From: a virus
Length of the DNA stretch: 37,961 bases
IMG/VR virus record: IMGVR_UViG_3300013094_004141
Location: 1 to 37,961 of that record
Strand: one strand, 5' to 3'
How positions within the stretch are numbered: the stretch's first letter is position 1; the number at the start of each line of letters is the position of its first letter. The notes under the pieces were generated by a model. That model did no database searches and was not told where the DNA came from. It worked only from the letters and a program-made list of their open reading frames with translations. Shown one piece after another: positions 13,652-23,701 of the stretch. A program made the position numbers and the translations under genes.

Positions 13652-16351
13652 ATGTCTTTACTTGCTAATTTATCTCTTCCATTCACTGGTGCGGCCCCAA
13701 ATGACGGGTCTGGCACTACTTTACGCGATGCGTTCAACGAAGTCAATACTGATTTATCGTTAATAGCTGCCGCAGTTGATCATCTCAATACATTAGGAAT
13801 AACAAGCGGTCCGCAAGGACCAACAGGCCCAAGCGGTCCATCGGGCCCAAGCGGTGCAATTGGTCCACAAGGTCCGATTGGTCCAATCGGTGCGTCTAGT
13901 ACAGTACCAGGTCCACAAGGACCACAAGGACCAATCGGCCCATCAGGCCCTCCCGGAGGTCCACAAGGGCCACAAGGCGATATTGGACCATCAGGACCAA
14001 GCGGTCCGCAAGGCCCAACAGGTCCAGCAAGCAATATACCAGGTCCAATCGGGCCATTGGGCCCAGCAGGACCAACAGGGCCAAGCGGTCCAACAGGCCC
14101 AGCAGGAGGACCGCAAGGCCCAACAGGCCCAGCAGGTAGCGCAGGACCAGCAGGTCCATCAGGTAGCACAGGTCCGGCAGGCCCATCAGGTCCAGCAGGA
14201 ACCGACGGTGCGGCAGGGCCAACAGGTCCAGCAGGCCCAGCAGGTAGCACAGGTCCAGCAGGCCCGGCAGGTCCTTCAGGTAGTCCAGGACCAAGCGGTC
14301 CAGCAGGTAGCACAGGCCCATCAGGTCCAAGTGGTCCATCGGGAGCAGCAAGCACAGTTCCGGGCCCAACAGGACCAAGTGGTCCAGCAGGTAGCACAGG
14401 CCCAGCGGGTCCAGCAGGTCCTTCAGGCAGTCCAGGACCAAGTGGTCCAGCAGGTAGCACAGGCCCAGCAGGCCCAGCAGGTCCGGCAGGTCCAATCGGT
14501 CCAATCGGACCAGCAGGAGGAACAGGACCGTCTGGTCCGTCGGGTAGTCCTGGTCCACAAGGACCCGCTGGTAATACAGGTCCTTCAGGTCCGTCGGGAC
14601 CAAGCGGAGCAACAGGAGCACAAGGACCACAAGGTCCAACCGGACCGTCAGGGGCACAAGGACCACAAGGACCAATTGGTCCAATAGGCACACAAGGATT
14701 ATTAGGCCCAACTGGACCTTCAGGAGTACAAGGACCACAGGGACCTCTTGGAGCACAAGGCCCACAAGGCCCGCAAGGTGCAAAGGCAGGATTAAAATAC
14801 TATTGGGATGGCGCTAATAGCGGTGTAGCAGGAACTAGTGGAAACGGTAGTCTTAGAACCAGTCAAAGTAACACATATCTTGCTTGGACTAACGCCACTA
14901 ATTTATATATAAGTGCATACGATGCCAATGGAGTTAGTCTAGTTAATTATATTACACAATGGGGAGCCAGTACTGGTCTTATAAAAGGACAAATCATTAT
15001 GCAAGATAGTGCAAATGATTTTGTAGTTTATAACATAACTGGTTCAGTTATCAATAATTCAACTTATTTTACTATTCCGGTTACTTCTGTCGGCAGCTCA
15101 TCCACTGTTCCAGCCAACAATACCACATTATATCTTGAATTTGTTCGTACAGGTGATGTGGGACCAAGCGGTCCACAAGGACCACAAGGAACAACAACTT
15201 ACGTATATAATGTTAAAAGTCCAGTGTATGGAGCCAAAGGAGATGGCTCAACCGACGATACCGCAAGTATTCAAAGTGCAATTACTGCAGCTACTACCAC
15301 TGGCGGAACAGTATTTTTCCCGGCCGGTACTTATAAAATTACCAGTGGTGTATCGCTATCAATAACAAACGGTAGTGATCCTGGTCCCAGAGTGCACTTT
15401 CTCGGAGAAGGTATTGGAGCCAGTATAATTAAACAGTTTTCCAGTTCTAGCAATGGTATTAACATAGTTTCAACTAATGTAAACTGTTATGTTCAGATTT
15501 CCAGTTTAACCATATTAGGTGCAGGCGGCGGATCTGGAATTAATTTTAGCGGTGGTTGGTTCTGTAGAATTAGAGATTGTGAAATATACAACTGGATCAA
15601 CGGTGTTTACGCTACAAATATGGTTGCATCTACCATAGATGCTTGCTATATCAAATATAATACTACCGGTGTTGCTATCACTAATGCCGCAGGAACAGGT
15701 CAAATTGATCCTAGCGGTATCAACATTATCAATACTGAAATTGGCTGGAACACCAGTATAGGTATTAGTATAACTGGGCCCAGTAATTTTACCATGACCA
15801 GCTGTTATGTGGATAACAACGGTACAATTGGCAGCAGCACCTATGCTGTGCAATTGTATGATAGCGGTGGAGTAGTAGCTGAAGTTGATCCAGCAGGATT
15901 TGTGATACAGGGCACGCTATTTTATCAAAACGGCGGTATAGCTGACATCTTAGTAAGACAAGATGTTGCGAGAAGCGGAGTAACTGGAACTATTATTGGT
16001 TGCGGATTCACTAGAACTCCTACTAATTATACCACTAACAATATATCTTTGCAAGGATCTGCATCTACTACTACTTTCCCTGTTAGCATTATCAGTTGCG
16101 GATTCTATGCAGGGAATTATAGTGCAAGTCGTCCAACCATTGGAAACTCCAGTAATTGGTGGCCAGTTTTACTACAGGCCTGTAACTTTGGTAGCAGCGT
16201 AGATCAATATGTACCACCAACTCCATCCAATGGAACAAGCCCTGGTGTATTGGGACAAACTATAGTAGATAAAACAGGTGGTAATTTGTACTTCTGTTAT
16301 GCACCAAACACGTGGGCAAAGATTAGTGGTTTAGTCTATGCTTCATTTTAA
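13652..16351 (+). CDS. Tail fibre with collagen-like stalk and beta-helix tip
   Basis: An 899-residue virion protein. Residues 14-39 ([18 protein letters not shown]) are a probable attachment motif shared with the next gene. Residues about 53-365 are Gly-X-Y collagen-like triplets, mostly GPQ, GPS, GPA and GPT, broken by two ASTVPGP interruptions, which would form a triple-helical stalk. A second short triplet run lies near 507-515. From about 520 a pectate-lyase-3 beta-helix begins ([19 protein letters not shown]) and runs almost to the end, closing with [13 protein letters not shown]. Likely binds or degrades host surface polysaccharide. Trimeric assembly is inferred. Confidence 0.88.
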   Translation: MSLLANLSLPFTGAAPNDGSGTTLRDAFNEVNTDLSLIAAAVDHLNTLGITSGPQGPTGPSGPSGPSGAIGPQGPIGPIGASSTVPGPQGPQGPIGPSGPPGGPQGPQGDIGPSGPSGPQGPTGPASNIPGPIGPLGPAGPTGPSGPTGPAGGPQGPTGPAGSAGPAGPSGSTGPAGPSGPAGTDGAAGPTGPAGPAGSTGPAGPAGPSGSPGPSGPAGSTGPSGPSGPSGAASTVPGPTGPSGPAGSTGPAGPAGPSGSPGPSGPAGSTGPAGPAGPAGPIGPIGPAGGTGPSGPSGSPGPQGPAGNTGPSGPSGPSGATGAQGPQGPTGPSGAQGPQGPIGPIGTQGLLGPTGPSGVQGPQGPLGAQGPQGPQGAKAGLKYYWDGANSGVAGTSGNGSLRTSQSNTYLAWTNATNLYISAYDANGVSLVNYITQWGASTGLIKGQIIMQDSANDFVVYNITGSVINNSTYFTIPVTSVGSSSTVPANNTTLYLEFVRTGDVGPSGPQGPQGTTTYVYNVKSPVYGAKGDGSTDDTASIQSAITAATTTGGTVFFPAGTYKITSGVSLSITNGSDPGPRVHFLGEGIGASIIKQFSSSSNGINIVSTNVNCYVQISSLTILGAGGGSGINFSGGWFCRIRDCEIYNWINGVYATNMVASTIDACYIKYNTTGVAITNAAGTGQIDPSGINIINTEIGWNTSIGISITGPSNFTMTSCYVDNNGTIGSSTYAVQLYDSGGVVAEVDPAGFVIQGTLFYQNGGIADILVRQDVARSGVTGTIIGCGFTRTPTNYTTNNISLQGSASTTTFPVSIISCGFYAGNYSASRPTIGNSSNWWPVLLQACNFGSSVDQYVPPTPSNGTSPGVLGQTIVDKTGGNLYFCYAPNTWAKISGLVYASF
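14243..14475 (+). repeat. 147-bp-period direct repeat in the collagen-like region
   Basis: A block of about 85 bases beginning GGTAGCACAGG at 14243 recurs from 14390 with a few third-position changes (49-codon period). Both copies encode [20 protein letters not shown]. This suggests internal duplication followed by synonymous drift. Confidence 0.6.
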
Positions 16352-16355
16352 TTAA

Positions 16356-16363
16356 GCTAAATA
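16356..16363 (+). promoter_or_regulatory. Possible late promoter box (GCTAAATA)
   Basis: Between the two fibre genes, 24 bases before ATG 16387, followed by an AAGGAA ribosome site. Confidence 0.4.
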
Positions 16364-16386
16364 ATTTATACAAGGAACATTAAATC

Positions 16387-18264
16387 ATGTCTATCTCTTT
16401 TGCAAATGTTAACACAGGAACTACAGCCAATGACGGCACAGGTACACCACTGCGTGATGCATTTAACATAATCAATACCAATTTTAGCTTAATTAACCAA
16501 GCTGGTGTTGGAAATTCATATAACGGCGGAACTATTACTAACTCACTGAGTGTGTTAGGCGGTGTCCAAAATACTCCAATTGGTAATTCAAATCCCAGTA
16601 CTGGTTATTTTACCAGTGTTACCACTAGCGGAGGCATTACTTTACAAGGTCCAAATAGCCCAATCATTGAAAATGGCACAGGCGGTCAAACTGGTTATGT
16701 GTTAACTAGTACCGGCCCGACAAGTACTCCTGTATGGGCAGCTCCTACAGGTGGAAACAGTGGCAATGGCGGTGGCGGTAGTGGTGGCGGAATTACTACA
16801 CTCAGTGCTAATGTATTGAACGATTTAGGCGATGTTGTATTCAGCGGATTAACTAGCGGCCAATATTTGTATTATAACGGCACAGATTGGGTTAATCACA
16901 CACTTAGTAATAGTGGTGGTGGTGGCGGTAGCAATATTAGTTTACCATCAGATGCAAGAGGATTCTTGTATGACGACGGTTCTGGCACCTTCAGCTGGGG
17001 TCATCCAGACTATACATACAATGTAAAAACACGCTACGGTGCCACTGGTGACGGTACTACCAACGATGCAACCGCTATCCAAAGTGCGATTAATGCTGCT
17101 ATAGCCAATGGCGGTACAGTATTTTTCCCAGCAGGTGTTTATAATATTGGATCAACTTCATTGACTTGTACTATTACTAATAATAGCAGTGATGATACAG
17201 TTAGTATGAAACGCCCACACTTCTTAGGTGAAGGTATTGGTGCTAGTATTATTAAAGGCACTGCTACTAGTAATGCATTGGTTATTACTGATACTATTAG
17301 CGGCGGATTTGGAAATACATACTCTACCATTTCAGGACTTAGCTTTATAGGCACCGGTTCACCTGATCCTGCAATAGTAAGTGCTGGTATCATTGTACTT
17401 GATGACGGGTTTGTTGCAGTCAAAGATGTAGAAGTTACTAATTTCCAATTTGGTATTGCTGGTCTACAAAATGTTGGATTCTTGATTCAAAATTGTATGC
17501 TCAAAAAGAACGGCAACGGTTTTGTTTCCTATGGTGCTATTAGCGGATCTGGAACAGGGCTAGTTGATCCAAATAACATTAACTTTATTAATACAACATT
17601 ATACCAAAATACATACAACGGTGCGGTTGTTCGTGGCGGTAGTAATATTAATATGTTTGGCGGCTTTGTAGTTGACAATGGAGCTAACGGTATTTTATTA
17701 ACAGATATTGGCGGAGACGGTGGTGCAGCGGTAAATGCCGGATTTAACCTACAAGGTGTAGCATTTATCCATAATGGCAAAACTGATCATACCAGTGCCC
17801 AACTAGCTGTTTTGCTGGATTCTAGTGCCGAAGCCAATGTAGCAACTTGGAGTTCTGGTATTATTAATGCTTGTAGTTTTTCAACAGATGCAGACGGATA
17901 CGGTAGCAACGGTTTTATAATTTTGACAACAACTAGTGCATCAAATTATTTCCCTGTGACTATTTCAAGTTGCGGTTTCTCTTGCAGCGACAATGTTGAT
18001 CATAGTTATCCTGCAGTATACAATCCTGGTTTCCACTTCCCTGTACAATTTATCGGTTGTAATATGGAATACCAAAGTATGGAATACATTCCTCCTGCCC
18101 CATCATCAAATGTTAGTATAGGAATTCAAGGAGAATTTAGAGCTAACCTCTCCGGTTATCCTGACGGATCTTTTCCAATATATTACTGCTATGCTCCCAA
18201 TCGTTGGATTCAAATTAGTACACAAGGTTATTTAGAGCAAGGCCCAACCGGCGGACCTTGGTAA
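16387..18264 (+). CDS. Tail fibre / beta-helix protein
   Basis: A 625-residue paralogue of the preceding fibre without the collagen stalk. It shares the N-terminal motif TANDGTGTPLRDAFNIINTN (residues 13-32), has a Gly-rich hinge (GGNSGNGGGGSGGG, near 122-136), a pectate-lyase-3-type beta-helix from about 210 (YGATGDGTTNDATAIQSAI) and the same C-terminal block with YYCYAPNRWIQIS. Presumably a second adhesin or depolymerase on the same baseplate. Confidence 0.85.
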   Translation: MSISFANVNTGTTANDGTGTPLRDAFNIINTNFSLINQAGVGNSYNGGTITNSLSVLGGVQNTPIGNSNPSTGYFTSVTTSGGITLQGPNSPIIENGTGGQTGYVLTSTGPTSTPVWAAPTGGNSGNGGGGSGGGITTLSANVLNDLGDVVFSGLTSGQYLYYNGTDWVNHTLSNSGGGGGSNISLPSDARGFLYDDGSGTFSWGHPDYTYNVKTRYGATGDGTTNDATAIQSAINAAIANGGTVFFPAGVYNIGSTSLTCTITNNSSDDTVSMKRPHFLGEGIGASIIKGTATSNALVITDTISGGFGNTYSTISGLSFIGTGSPDPAIVSAGIIVLDDGFVAVKDVEVTNFQFGIAGLQNVGFLIQNCMLKKNGNGFVSYGAISGSGTGLVDPNNINFINTTLYQNTYNGAVVRGGSNINMFGGFVVDNGANGILLTDIGGDGGAAVNAGFNLQGVAFIHNGKTDHTSAQLAVLLDSSAEANVATWSSGIINACSFSTDADGYGSNGFIILTTTSASNYFPVTISSCGFSCSDNVDHSYPAVYNPGFHFPVQFIGCNMEYQSMEYIPPAPSSNVSIGIQGEFRANLSGYPDGSFPIYYCYAPNRWIQISTQGYLEQGPTGGPW

Positions 18265-18282
18265 TAAGAGATTTAACAATGT

Positions 18283-20964
18283 ATGGCAGTTTTATGGAAT
18301 ACTCCAGCCGGGCTAATAGATACACTAAGTGATTTAACGACATACCGTTACACACTTAGTGCTGTCGACACCTTTGGCGGTCCGATGGAATACACATTAA
18401 TTGCCGGAAGTCTTCCTGATGGAATGAGTTTTGCTGATGGCGGACTTGTTGTATTATACGGAAATGTAAATGCAGTTATTGGTACTAGTACCAGCACCTT
18501 TGTAATCAGAGCAACTTCAAATGCTGGAGTGATTGCAGATAGAACATTTAGTTTTATTGTTAATGGTGCAGGTGAACCTAGTATACTGCCAGATAACAGT
18601 CAATTGGGTGTATTTGATAGTACAACTTTTGCAAACATACAAATAGAATTAAAAAACATCAATAGTACTACTCCCACAGAGTACACACTGGTCAACGGTG
18701 AGTTGCCCAGACAACTAACATTAAGCAACACTGGTACTATTAGCGGTTACATTACACCTGGCTATTCAGACAATTACGATTTCACAGTACAGGCCAAAAA
18801 CGGTAATGTCACTGTATTAAAATTATATTCAATTGCAACTCTGGATGCAGCTCAACCTACTGCAAATTTAACTGCAGATGGAATTTCACTCCCAGATCCA
18901 TTTAGTGTTAACTTAACATCAGACTTAGGTTCGGTAGTTGGCTATCCGTTTTCCTTTACTGCAGACGAAACACAATTAATATATCCTACATATTCTCCTA
19001 TTTTATACACACCCAGTGGTAGCATAGGAACTGCGATACAGGATACAAATTTTGCATTCCAATTGGATGCACACGATTACAACGGCAAAGAATTAACCTA
19101 CGAACTAGTAAGCGGATACTTGCCCCCAGGTTTTAGTTTGAATCCAACAAATGGTTGGATCACTGGATTTGTTCCCTTGGGCAGCATCACTGAGTTTTCC
19201 TACACTTTCACTGCCAAAGTATACGAAACATTATATCCTGTAAACCAAAGTGATACAAAGACCTATACTATCAATATTGCAGTCGACGTTAACAATCAAG
19301 TTATTTGGGATACTGCGGCCAACATTGGAGAAATTTGCAACGGATCTATTAGTAATTTTTCAGTCTCCGCACACACAGTTAGCAATCGAACATTGACTTA
19401 TAAACTAAAAACTCCAGGTACTATGCCGTATGGGTTAGAGTTGTTGTCAGATGGAACCATATCAGGCCGTGTTAGCTTTAATATGGGGACACATTATTTA
19501 GGAAACACCAATGTGTCAATTAACGACACTATTGACAGTACTGTTATAGACATTGACAGTACTGTTATTACGGTCGACTCAACAGTTTACAGTAGTTCTT
19601 TCATTGCCACTGCTGTAGGTGCAAAAACACTATTCACATTTACTGTTAGTGCAACAGATGCTTATGGCTATGCCTACGGTGAAAAGACCTTTACAATTAC
19701 CGTAGATAATTGCAACCCATCGCCATATGAAAATTTATATATTCAACTATTACCCAACAGAGATCAACGCAACTACTACGAAAATATTGTCAACAATACC
19801 GATTTAATTCCCTGGGAGTATTTGTACAGGCCCAATGATCCTTGGTTTGGTCTTAATAAACTTAGAAGAATACTGTTCTTATCTGGTGTTAATGTCGAGC
19901 AAACAGTATCATACCTACAGCCAATGGCTTTCAATCATTATTGGAAACAGTTGAATTTTGGTAAGGTCAAATCTGCAATAGCACAGGATGAAAATTTTAA
20001 TACCATTTACGAAGTTGTATACGTTGAAATATTAGAAGACAATGTAAATAGCCAAGGCCTGGGCCCAGCTGCAAACATTGCACTAAACCCCAATACCATT
20101 GGAGTAAATTCAGCGTATCCAAATACGTTTGCTGATATGGCCAACAACATATCTGGCAGATTTGGATTTGAATCAACTGACTCGATTCCACAGTGGATGG
20201 TTAGCCAACAACCAGATGGTACTGTGTTGGGATTTACAAGAGCATTGGTATTGTGCTACTGCTTGCCAGGCAAGTCTGCAGAAATAGCCTACAGAATTAA
20301 CCAAACAAATACCAAATTTAATCTAATAGATTTCAAAGTTGACAGATACGAATTAGACTCATTGCTATCACGTTATTATAATAAACAAAATAACGAATTC
20401 ATAGCCAGCTACGACAGCGGCCAAGGAACTATAACCTGTAGTCACTTTGGTAATACGGTTTCATACATTGCCACAGATATTATCGGTAACGGAACTATAA
20501 GCGGTACCAGAGGATCGCTAACAATTCACGGTACAAATTCAAACTTTGATAGTCAACTTAGAGTCGGTGCTAATTTATATGCCAACACCGCCGGAATTAT
20601 TACTAGTATTAACCTAGGCACTATTGTTGAAATAACAAATGCCAATTTGTTAACAGTGATAAATCCGTTGCCTGTTACAATATCTAATCTAAATTATCAT
20701 ATCGAAAGCATACCTACTGCGTTTACCACAGATTTACACGTGGGCGATGAGATACTGGTTAACAATCTTAGTGTGGGAATTGTAAAAACAATAACCGACG
20801 ACAGTCAATTGGTTCTTGCTGACAATGCATCGTTTGATGTAACACATCAACCATACACACATACCGCAAGGGATCCCTACAGCATACCCGAGCAAGGAGA
20901 TAAATATCTTAAATTCCCCAATGTTAGAGTTATCTCCTCTAATTACACAATCCCGGAGTATTAA
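18283..20964 (+). CDS. Virion structural protein with Ig-like domains
   Basis: An 893-residue protein. The first 480 residues hold at least four putative-Ig (He_PIG-like) repeats, each with a pattern such as YTLIAGSLPDGMSF, YTLVNGELPRQLTL, YELVSGYLPPGFSL and a following G-x-I/V-x-G. A small tandem motif (IDSTVI, three to four copies) is near 415-435. The later part, with NRDQRNYYENIVNN and PNDPWFGLNKLRRI, resembles large structural proteins of T4-like phages. Location in the tail or baseplate is inferred from the fibre genes around it. Confidence 0.72.
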   Translation: MAVLWNTPAGLIDTLSDLTTYRYTLSAVDTFGGPMEYTLIAGSLPDGMSFADGGLVVLYGNVNAVIGTSTSTFVIRATSNAGVIADRTFSFIVNGAGEPSILPDNSQLGVFDSTTFANIQIELKNINSTTPTEYTLVNGELPRQLTLSNTGTISGYITPGYSDNYDFTVQAKNGNVTVLKLYSIATLDAAQPTANLTADGISLPDPFSVNLTSDLGSVVGYPFSFTADETQLIYPTYSPILYTPSGSIGTAIQDTNFAFQLDAHDYNGKELTYELVSGYLPPGFSLNPTNGWITGFVPLGSITEFSYTFTAKVYETLYPVNQSDTKTYTINIAVDVNNQVIWDTAANIGEICNGSISNFSVSAHTVSNRTLTYKLKTPGTMPYGLELLSDGTISGRVSFNMGTHYLGNTNVSINDTIDSTVIDIDSTVITVDSTVYSSSFIATAVGAKTLFTFTVSATDAYGYAYGEKTFTITVDNCNPSPYENLYIQLLPNRDQRNYYENIVNNTDLIPWEYLYRPNDPWFGLNKLRRILFLSGVNVEQTVSYLQPMAFNHYWKQLNFGKVKSAIAQDENFNTIYEVVYVEILEDNVNSQGLGPAANIALNPNTIGVNSAYPNTFADMANNISGRFGFESTDSIPQWMVSQQPDGTVLGFTRALVLCYCLPGKSAEIAYRINQTNTKFNLIDFKVDRYELDSLLSRYYNKQNNEFIASYDSGQGTITCSHFGNTVSYIATDIIGNGTISGTRGSLTIHGTNSNFDSQLRVGANLYANTAGIITSINLGTIVEITNANLLTVINPLPVTISNLNYHIESIPTAFTTDLHVGDEILVNNLSVGIVKTITDDSQLVLADNASFDVTHQPYTHTARDPYSIPEQGDKYLKFPNVRVISSNYTIPEY
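19531..19595 (+). repeat. Short tandem repeat, 21-bp unit
   Basis: Units of the type ATTGACAGTACTGTTAT(A/T) occur at 19531 and 19552, with a diverged third unit to about 19590, encoding repeated IDSTVI / VDSTVY. A likely replication-slippage expansion between structural domains. Confidence 0.55.
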
Positions 20965-20969
20965 AATAA

Positions 20970-22115
20970 ATGCCTAGTCAAATTAATTATACAAGCATCG
21001 ATGCTACTTTTCCTATAGCAGGGCAGAATAATTCCAGCCAAGGATTTCGTGACAACTTTGCTAATATTCAAACCAGTTTACTAACTGCTTATACAGAAAT
21101 ATCTAATCTACAGGCCAACTCTATTGTAATCGGCGGAACAAACGATTTAACTGGCACTAACATTAATAATGCTATTATCAACGGCGGAAGAGAACTTGAA
21201 TATAATTTTGGTAGTGTAAGTGGAGCTCAAACTGTTGATTATAATAACGGTACTTACCAAATTATCACTTTGGGTGGAAGTACTGTAGTAACAAATATTG
21301 TAAATTGGCCGCCTGCATCCGAAGGCACACGTGCCAAAATGATTATTGAAGTGGATGTACCAAACGTTGCCAGTACATTTACATTCCCAGACACAGTGAA
21401 TTTGAATATGGAAACTATTGCAGGTGCCAGTGGCCATACTGTAACTTTCCAAAACATCGGAGTATTTGCTTTCGAACTTAGCAGCAATGACGGTGGTGCC
21501 AATATGTTGATTTCTGATCTAAGCAGAAATCGAAATACTGTAGAAGATAACCTTGGTGTATATGGCAATGTTACTGCACAAAACTTTATTGGTAATTTTG
21601 TTAGCAGTGGCAGTGATTTAATGTTGTCTGGCAACATTGATGCAACCAATGTAAACGCTACAGGAATTTACGGAAACATAATGTCTCCCATTCAAACCAG
21701 TATCACAACACTGGGTAGTTTGAATAGCCTAAGTGTTACCGGTGATGCCAATGTCGGTAATGTAACTGTAACTGGTATTACTGATATGTGCGGCGGTACT
21801 GCTTATGGAGTCCAATATGTTACTCCTGCAACAGGCACCAGTGTACAATTATTATCAAATGTAGGTGTTAGTATTATTAATCCAAATGGCACAATTGCTG
21901 CATTAACTCTATTAATGCCAGCAACGCCAATGAATGGCCAAAGCATCGACGTTACTTTTGGTAATGCAGTTACATCTTTGGGATTGACCCCAGCACCTGG
22001 ATCCGGTCATACGGTGATTGGACAATCATCAAATGTAAGTATTTCCAGCGGTGCGGTGGGAAGTTGGATATTCTACAACAATACTTGGTACATTTTACAC
22101 GCATTACAGGCGTAA
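20970..22115 (+). CDS. Fibre-like virion protein
   Basis: A 381-residue, Thr/Asn/Gly-rich protein with repeated VTGDANVGNVTVTGI-type strands, typical of beta-structured fibres. Its N-terminus FPIAGQNNSSQGFRDNFANI carries a variant of the attachment motif of the two preceding fibres. The C-terminal VGSWIFYNNTWYILHAL resembles fibre caps. Starts just after the upstream stop; probably part of the same tail module. Confidence 0.75.
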   Translation: MPSQINYTSIDATFPIAGQNNSSQGFRDNFANIQTSLLTAYTEISNLQANSIVIGGTNDLTGTNINNAIINGGRELEYNFGSVSGAQTVDYNNGTYQIITLGGSTVVTNIVNWPPASEGTRAKMIIEVDVPNVASTFTFPDTVNLNMETIAGASGHTVTFQNIGVFAFELSSNDGGANMLISDLSRNRNTVEDNLGVYGNVTAQNFIGNFVSSGSDLMLSGNIDATNVNATGIYGNIMSPIQTSITTLGSLNSLSVTGDANVGNVTVTGITDMCGGTAYGVQYVTPATGTSVQLLSNVGVSIINPNGTIAALTLLMPATPMNGQSIDVTFGNAVTSLGLTPAPGSGHTVIGQSSNVSISSGAVGSWIFYNNTWYILHALQA

Positions 22116-22120
22116 AATCA

Positions 22121-22149
22121 TTGACTTTATTTTATTAATAGTTTATAAT
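22121..22149 (+). promoter_or_regulatory. Sigma-70-type promoter for the exported-protein pair
   Basis: TTGACT (22121-22126), exactly 17 bases, TATAAT (22144-22149). Confidence 0.75.
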
Positions 22150-22162
22150 AGCTTGTAAATCG

Positions 22163-22170
22163 AGTAAATA
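22163..22170 (+). promoter_or_regulatory. Possible late promoter box (AGTAAATA)
   Basis: Second potential start for the same unit, followed by TTGGAG at 22182-22187 as ribosome site. Confidence 0.4.
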
Positions 22171-22193
22171 AATTATATATTTTGGAGAACAAG

Positions 22194-22604
22194 ATGAAAC
22201 AAACACTAGCATCTTTAATTTTACTGTCTTTGGGTGTAACAGCATTTTCCCAAACAGTTGATGTAGCAACTGTGGTTAATGTTCAACCAAGATACGTTAC
22301 TGTTAGACAACAACAATGCCAACAACAAGAAGTTGTGCGTGATAATAGTCGTGCAGACGGTACCATTGGTGCATTGGCTGGTGCAGCCATTGGCAGTACT
22401 ATAGGCGGAAACAATCGAGATAGATTGGCAGGCGGAGTAGTTGGGGCATTGGTAGGCGGAGCCATTGGCAATGATGTTGGCCGAGACAATGCTCAAGCAG
22501 AAGTCCGTAATGTATGTAGATTCGTACCAGTTACGGTACAACAAGGCAGCGTGGTGACCTTTAACTACCACGGACAGATGTTTACCCAATCATTCCAACA
22601 ATAA
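22194..22604 (+). CDS. Exported glycine-zipper protein
   Basis: A 136-residue protein with a signal peptide (MKQTLASLILLSLGVTAFSQ) and a glycine-zipper 2TM segment (GALAGAAIGSTIGG ... GGVVGALVGGAIGN, about 57-95). Such domains occur in bacterial outer-membrane or periplasmic proteins (17-kDa-antigen-like). There is no lipobox cysteine, so it is not a lipoprotein. It looks host-derived rather than phage-core. ATG 22194 is preferred over a TTG four codons earlier. Possible roles: envelope stress or superinfection exclusion (speculative). Confidence 0.78.
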   Translation: MKQTLASLILLSLGVTAFSQTVDVATVVNVQPRYVTVRQQQCQQQEVVRDNSRADGTIGALAGAAIGSTIGGNNRDRLAGGVVGALVGGAIGNDVGRDNAQAEVRNVCRFVPVTVQQGSVVTFNYHGQMFTQSFQQ

Positions 22605-22614
22605 GGAGAATGTA

Positions 22615-22938
22615 ATGAAAAAAGTTTTAATTGCAAGTTTATTAGCATTAGGATTAGCAGTAACTGCCAGTGCCCATGGGCCATATCGTGCATTTGGTTG
22701 GCACGGTGGTTACTATCACGGCGGCTATGGCTGCGGTGGATGCTGGGTTGCTCCTGCACTAATCGGCGGTGTAGTCGGTTACGAACTAGCTCGTCCTGCT
22801 CCTGTGATCGTTGAGCAGCCTAGTGTTATTGTACAGGAACCACAAACAGTTGTACAAGCACCTCCTGCTGGTTACCACTGGCAAGCAATGATCGACCCAC
22901 AAACTAATACTCAAAAGATTGTATTAGTACCAAATTAA
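22615..22938 (+). CDS. Exported His/Gly-rich small protein
   Basis: A 107-residue protein with a clear signal peptide (MKKVLIASLLALGLAVTASA), a His/Gly/Tyr-rich segment (WHGGYYHGGYGCGGCW) and a hydrophobic Gly-rich stretch, then a Pro/Val-rich tail. It resembles small periplasmic proteins of proteobacteria. Paired with the previous gene (AAGGAG ribosome site, 10-base gap). Function unknown. Confidence 0.72.
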   Translation: MKKVLIASLLALGLAVTASAHGPYRAFGWHGGYYHGGYGCGGCWVAPALIGGVVGYELARPAPVIVEQPSVIVQEPQTVVQAPPAGYHWQAMIDPQTNTQKIVLVPN

Positions 22939-22939
22939 T

Positions 22940-23176
22940 ATGCACCCACTAACTGAAGATCTATCAAGTCTCAAAGACGAAGAACTGAACAAAAAGATCA
23001 GTGATTTGTCATTGAGACTGAATCAAGCCTATAGGTTTGGCAACTACGCATTAACCAGTCAAGTACAAATGGTACTGGAAGACTACCAATTGGAACAACA
23101 ACGTCGATATCAAAAGAGTATGGACGAAATTTTAAGCAAGAGCAACAAGTTCTCAGGTATAATTGATATTCAATGA
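22940..23176 (+). CDS. Conserved small helical phage protein
   Basis: A 78-residue helical protein (LSSLKDEELNKKISDLSLRL ... QVQMVLEDYQLEQQRRYQ), a type seen next to replication genes in T4-like phages. No known role. Overlaps the next gene (ATGA). Confidence 0.68.
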   Translation: MHPLTEDLSSLKDEELNKKISDLSLRLNQAYRFGNYALTSQVQMVLEDYQLEQQRRYQKSMDEILSKSNKFSGIIDIQ

Positions 23177-23691
23177 AGTATGATCAGTTTGGTCAGTCTT
23201 ATACAACAACAGAAGAACTTTGTGAATTAATTTACAAAGATCCTACATTAGATTTGACTAATTTTTTAGTCGAAGATTGGGATCGATTCAACACCAGTGT
23301 AAAACTCACTTACAGTGATATACCAAGTGTAAAAGAATATCACCCACTGCCACCAGAAACTGATATCGGTGCGTTTCATCGAATGCAACAAAGTTGTTGG
23401 CATATGCCCAAAGAGTACATAGATTTAGATATTGCAGCCTATATACTAGGCTTATGCAAGTCTGAAGCAGAACTACAAAGGGTAGGAGAAGAATTACTAC
23501 TATTTCAAGAACGAGACTTGTTTAATTTGTTGCGTTATATGAAATATTTGGTAGACACACTTCGGACAAATAAAATCGTGTGGGGTGTCGGAAGAGGTAG
23601 CTCTGTAGCTAGTTATGTGTTATACTTGCTGGGAGTTCATAAAATCGATAGTCTATATTACGACATAGACATTTCAGAATTTTTGAAATAA
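23173..23691 (+). CDS. DNA polymerase III alpha-like fragment protein
   Basis: A 172-residue protein. Residues 138-154 (GVGRGSSVASYVLYLLG) followed by HKIDSLYYDIDISEFL match the PHP-palm border motif of bacterial DnaE (G-x-GRGS-x-x-S...YLLG...IDPL-YDL-FERFL). Only this motif and a preceding helical part are present; the catalytic aspartates of DnaE are not. It is a stand-alone domain, not a polymerase. It could bind primer-template or host polymerase III (inference). Starts in an ATGA overlap. Confidence 0.75.
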   Translation: MKYDQFGQSYTTTEELCELIYKDPTLDLTNFLVEDWDRFNTSVKLTYSDIPSVKEYHPLPPETDIGAFHRMQQSCWHMPKEYIDLDIAAYILGLCKSEAELQRVGEELLLFQERDLFNLLRYMKYLVDTLRTNKIVWGVGRGSSVASYVLYLLGVHKIDSLYYDIDISEFLK

Positions 23692-23701
23692 GGAAAATAA
23701 A

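Noticed and set aside
13780-14783. Long minus-strand and alternate-frame ORFs (about 280-300 residues) across the collagen-like region
   Set aside because: They are by-products of the GGNCCN-type repeat, which is open in several frames. They have Pro/Gly or Gln/Leu monotony and no ribosome sites, and the + strand fibre frame continues into a real beta-helix domain.
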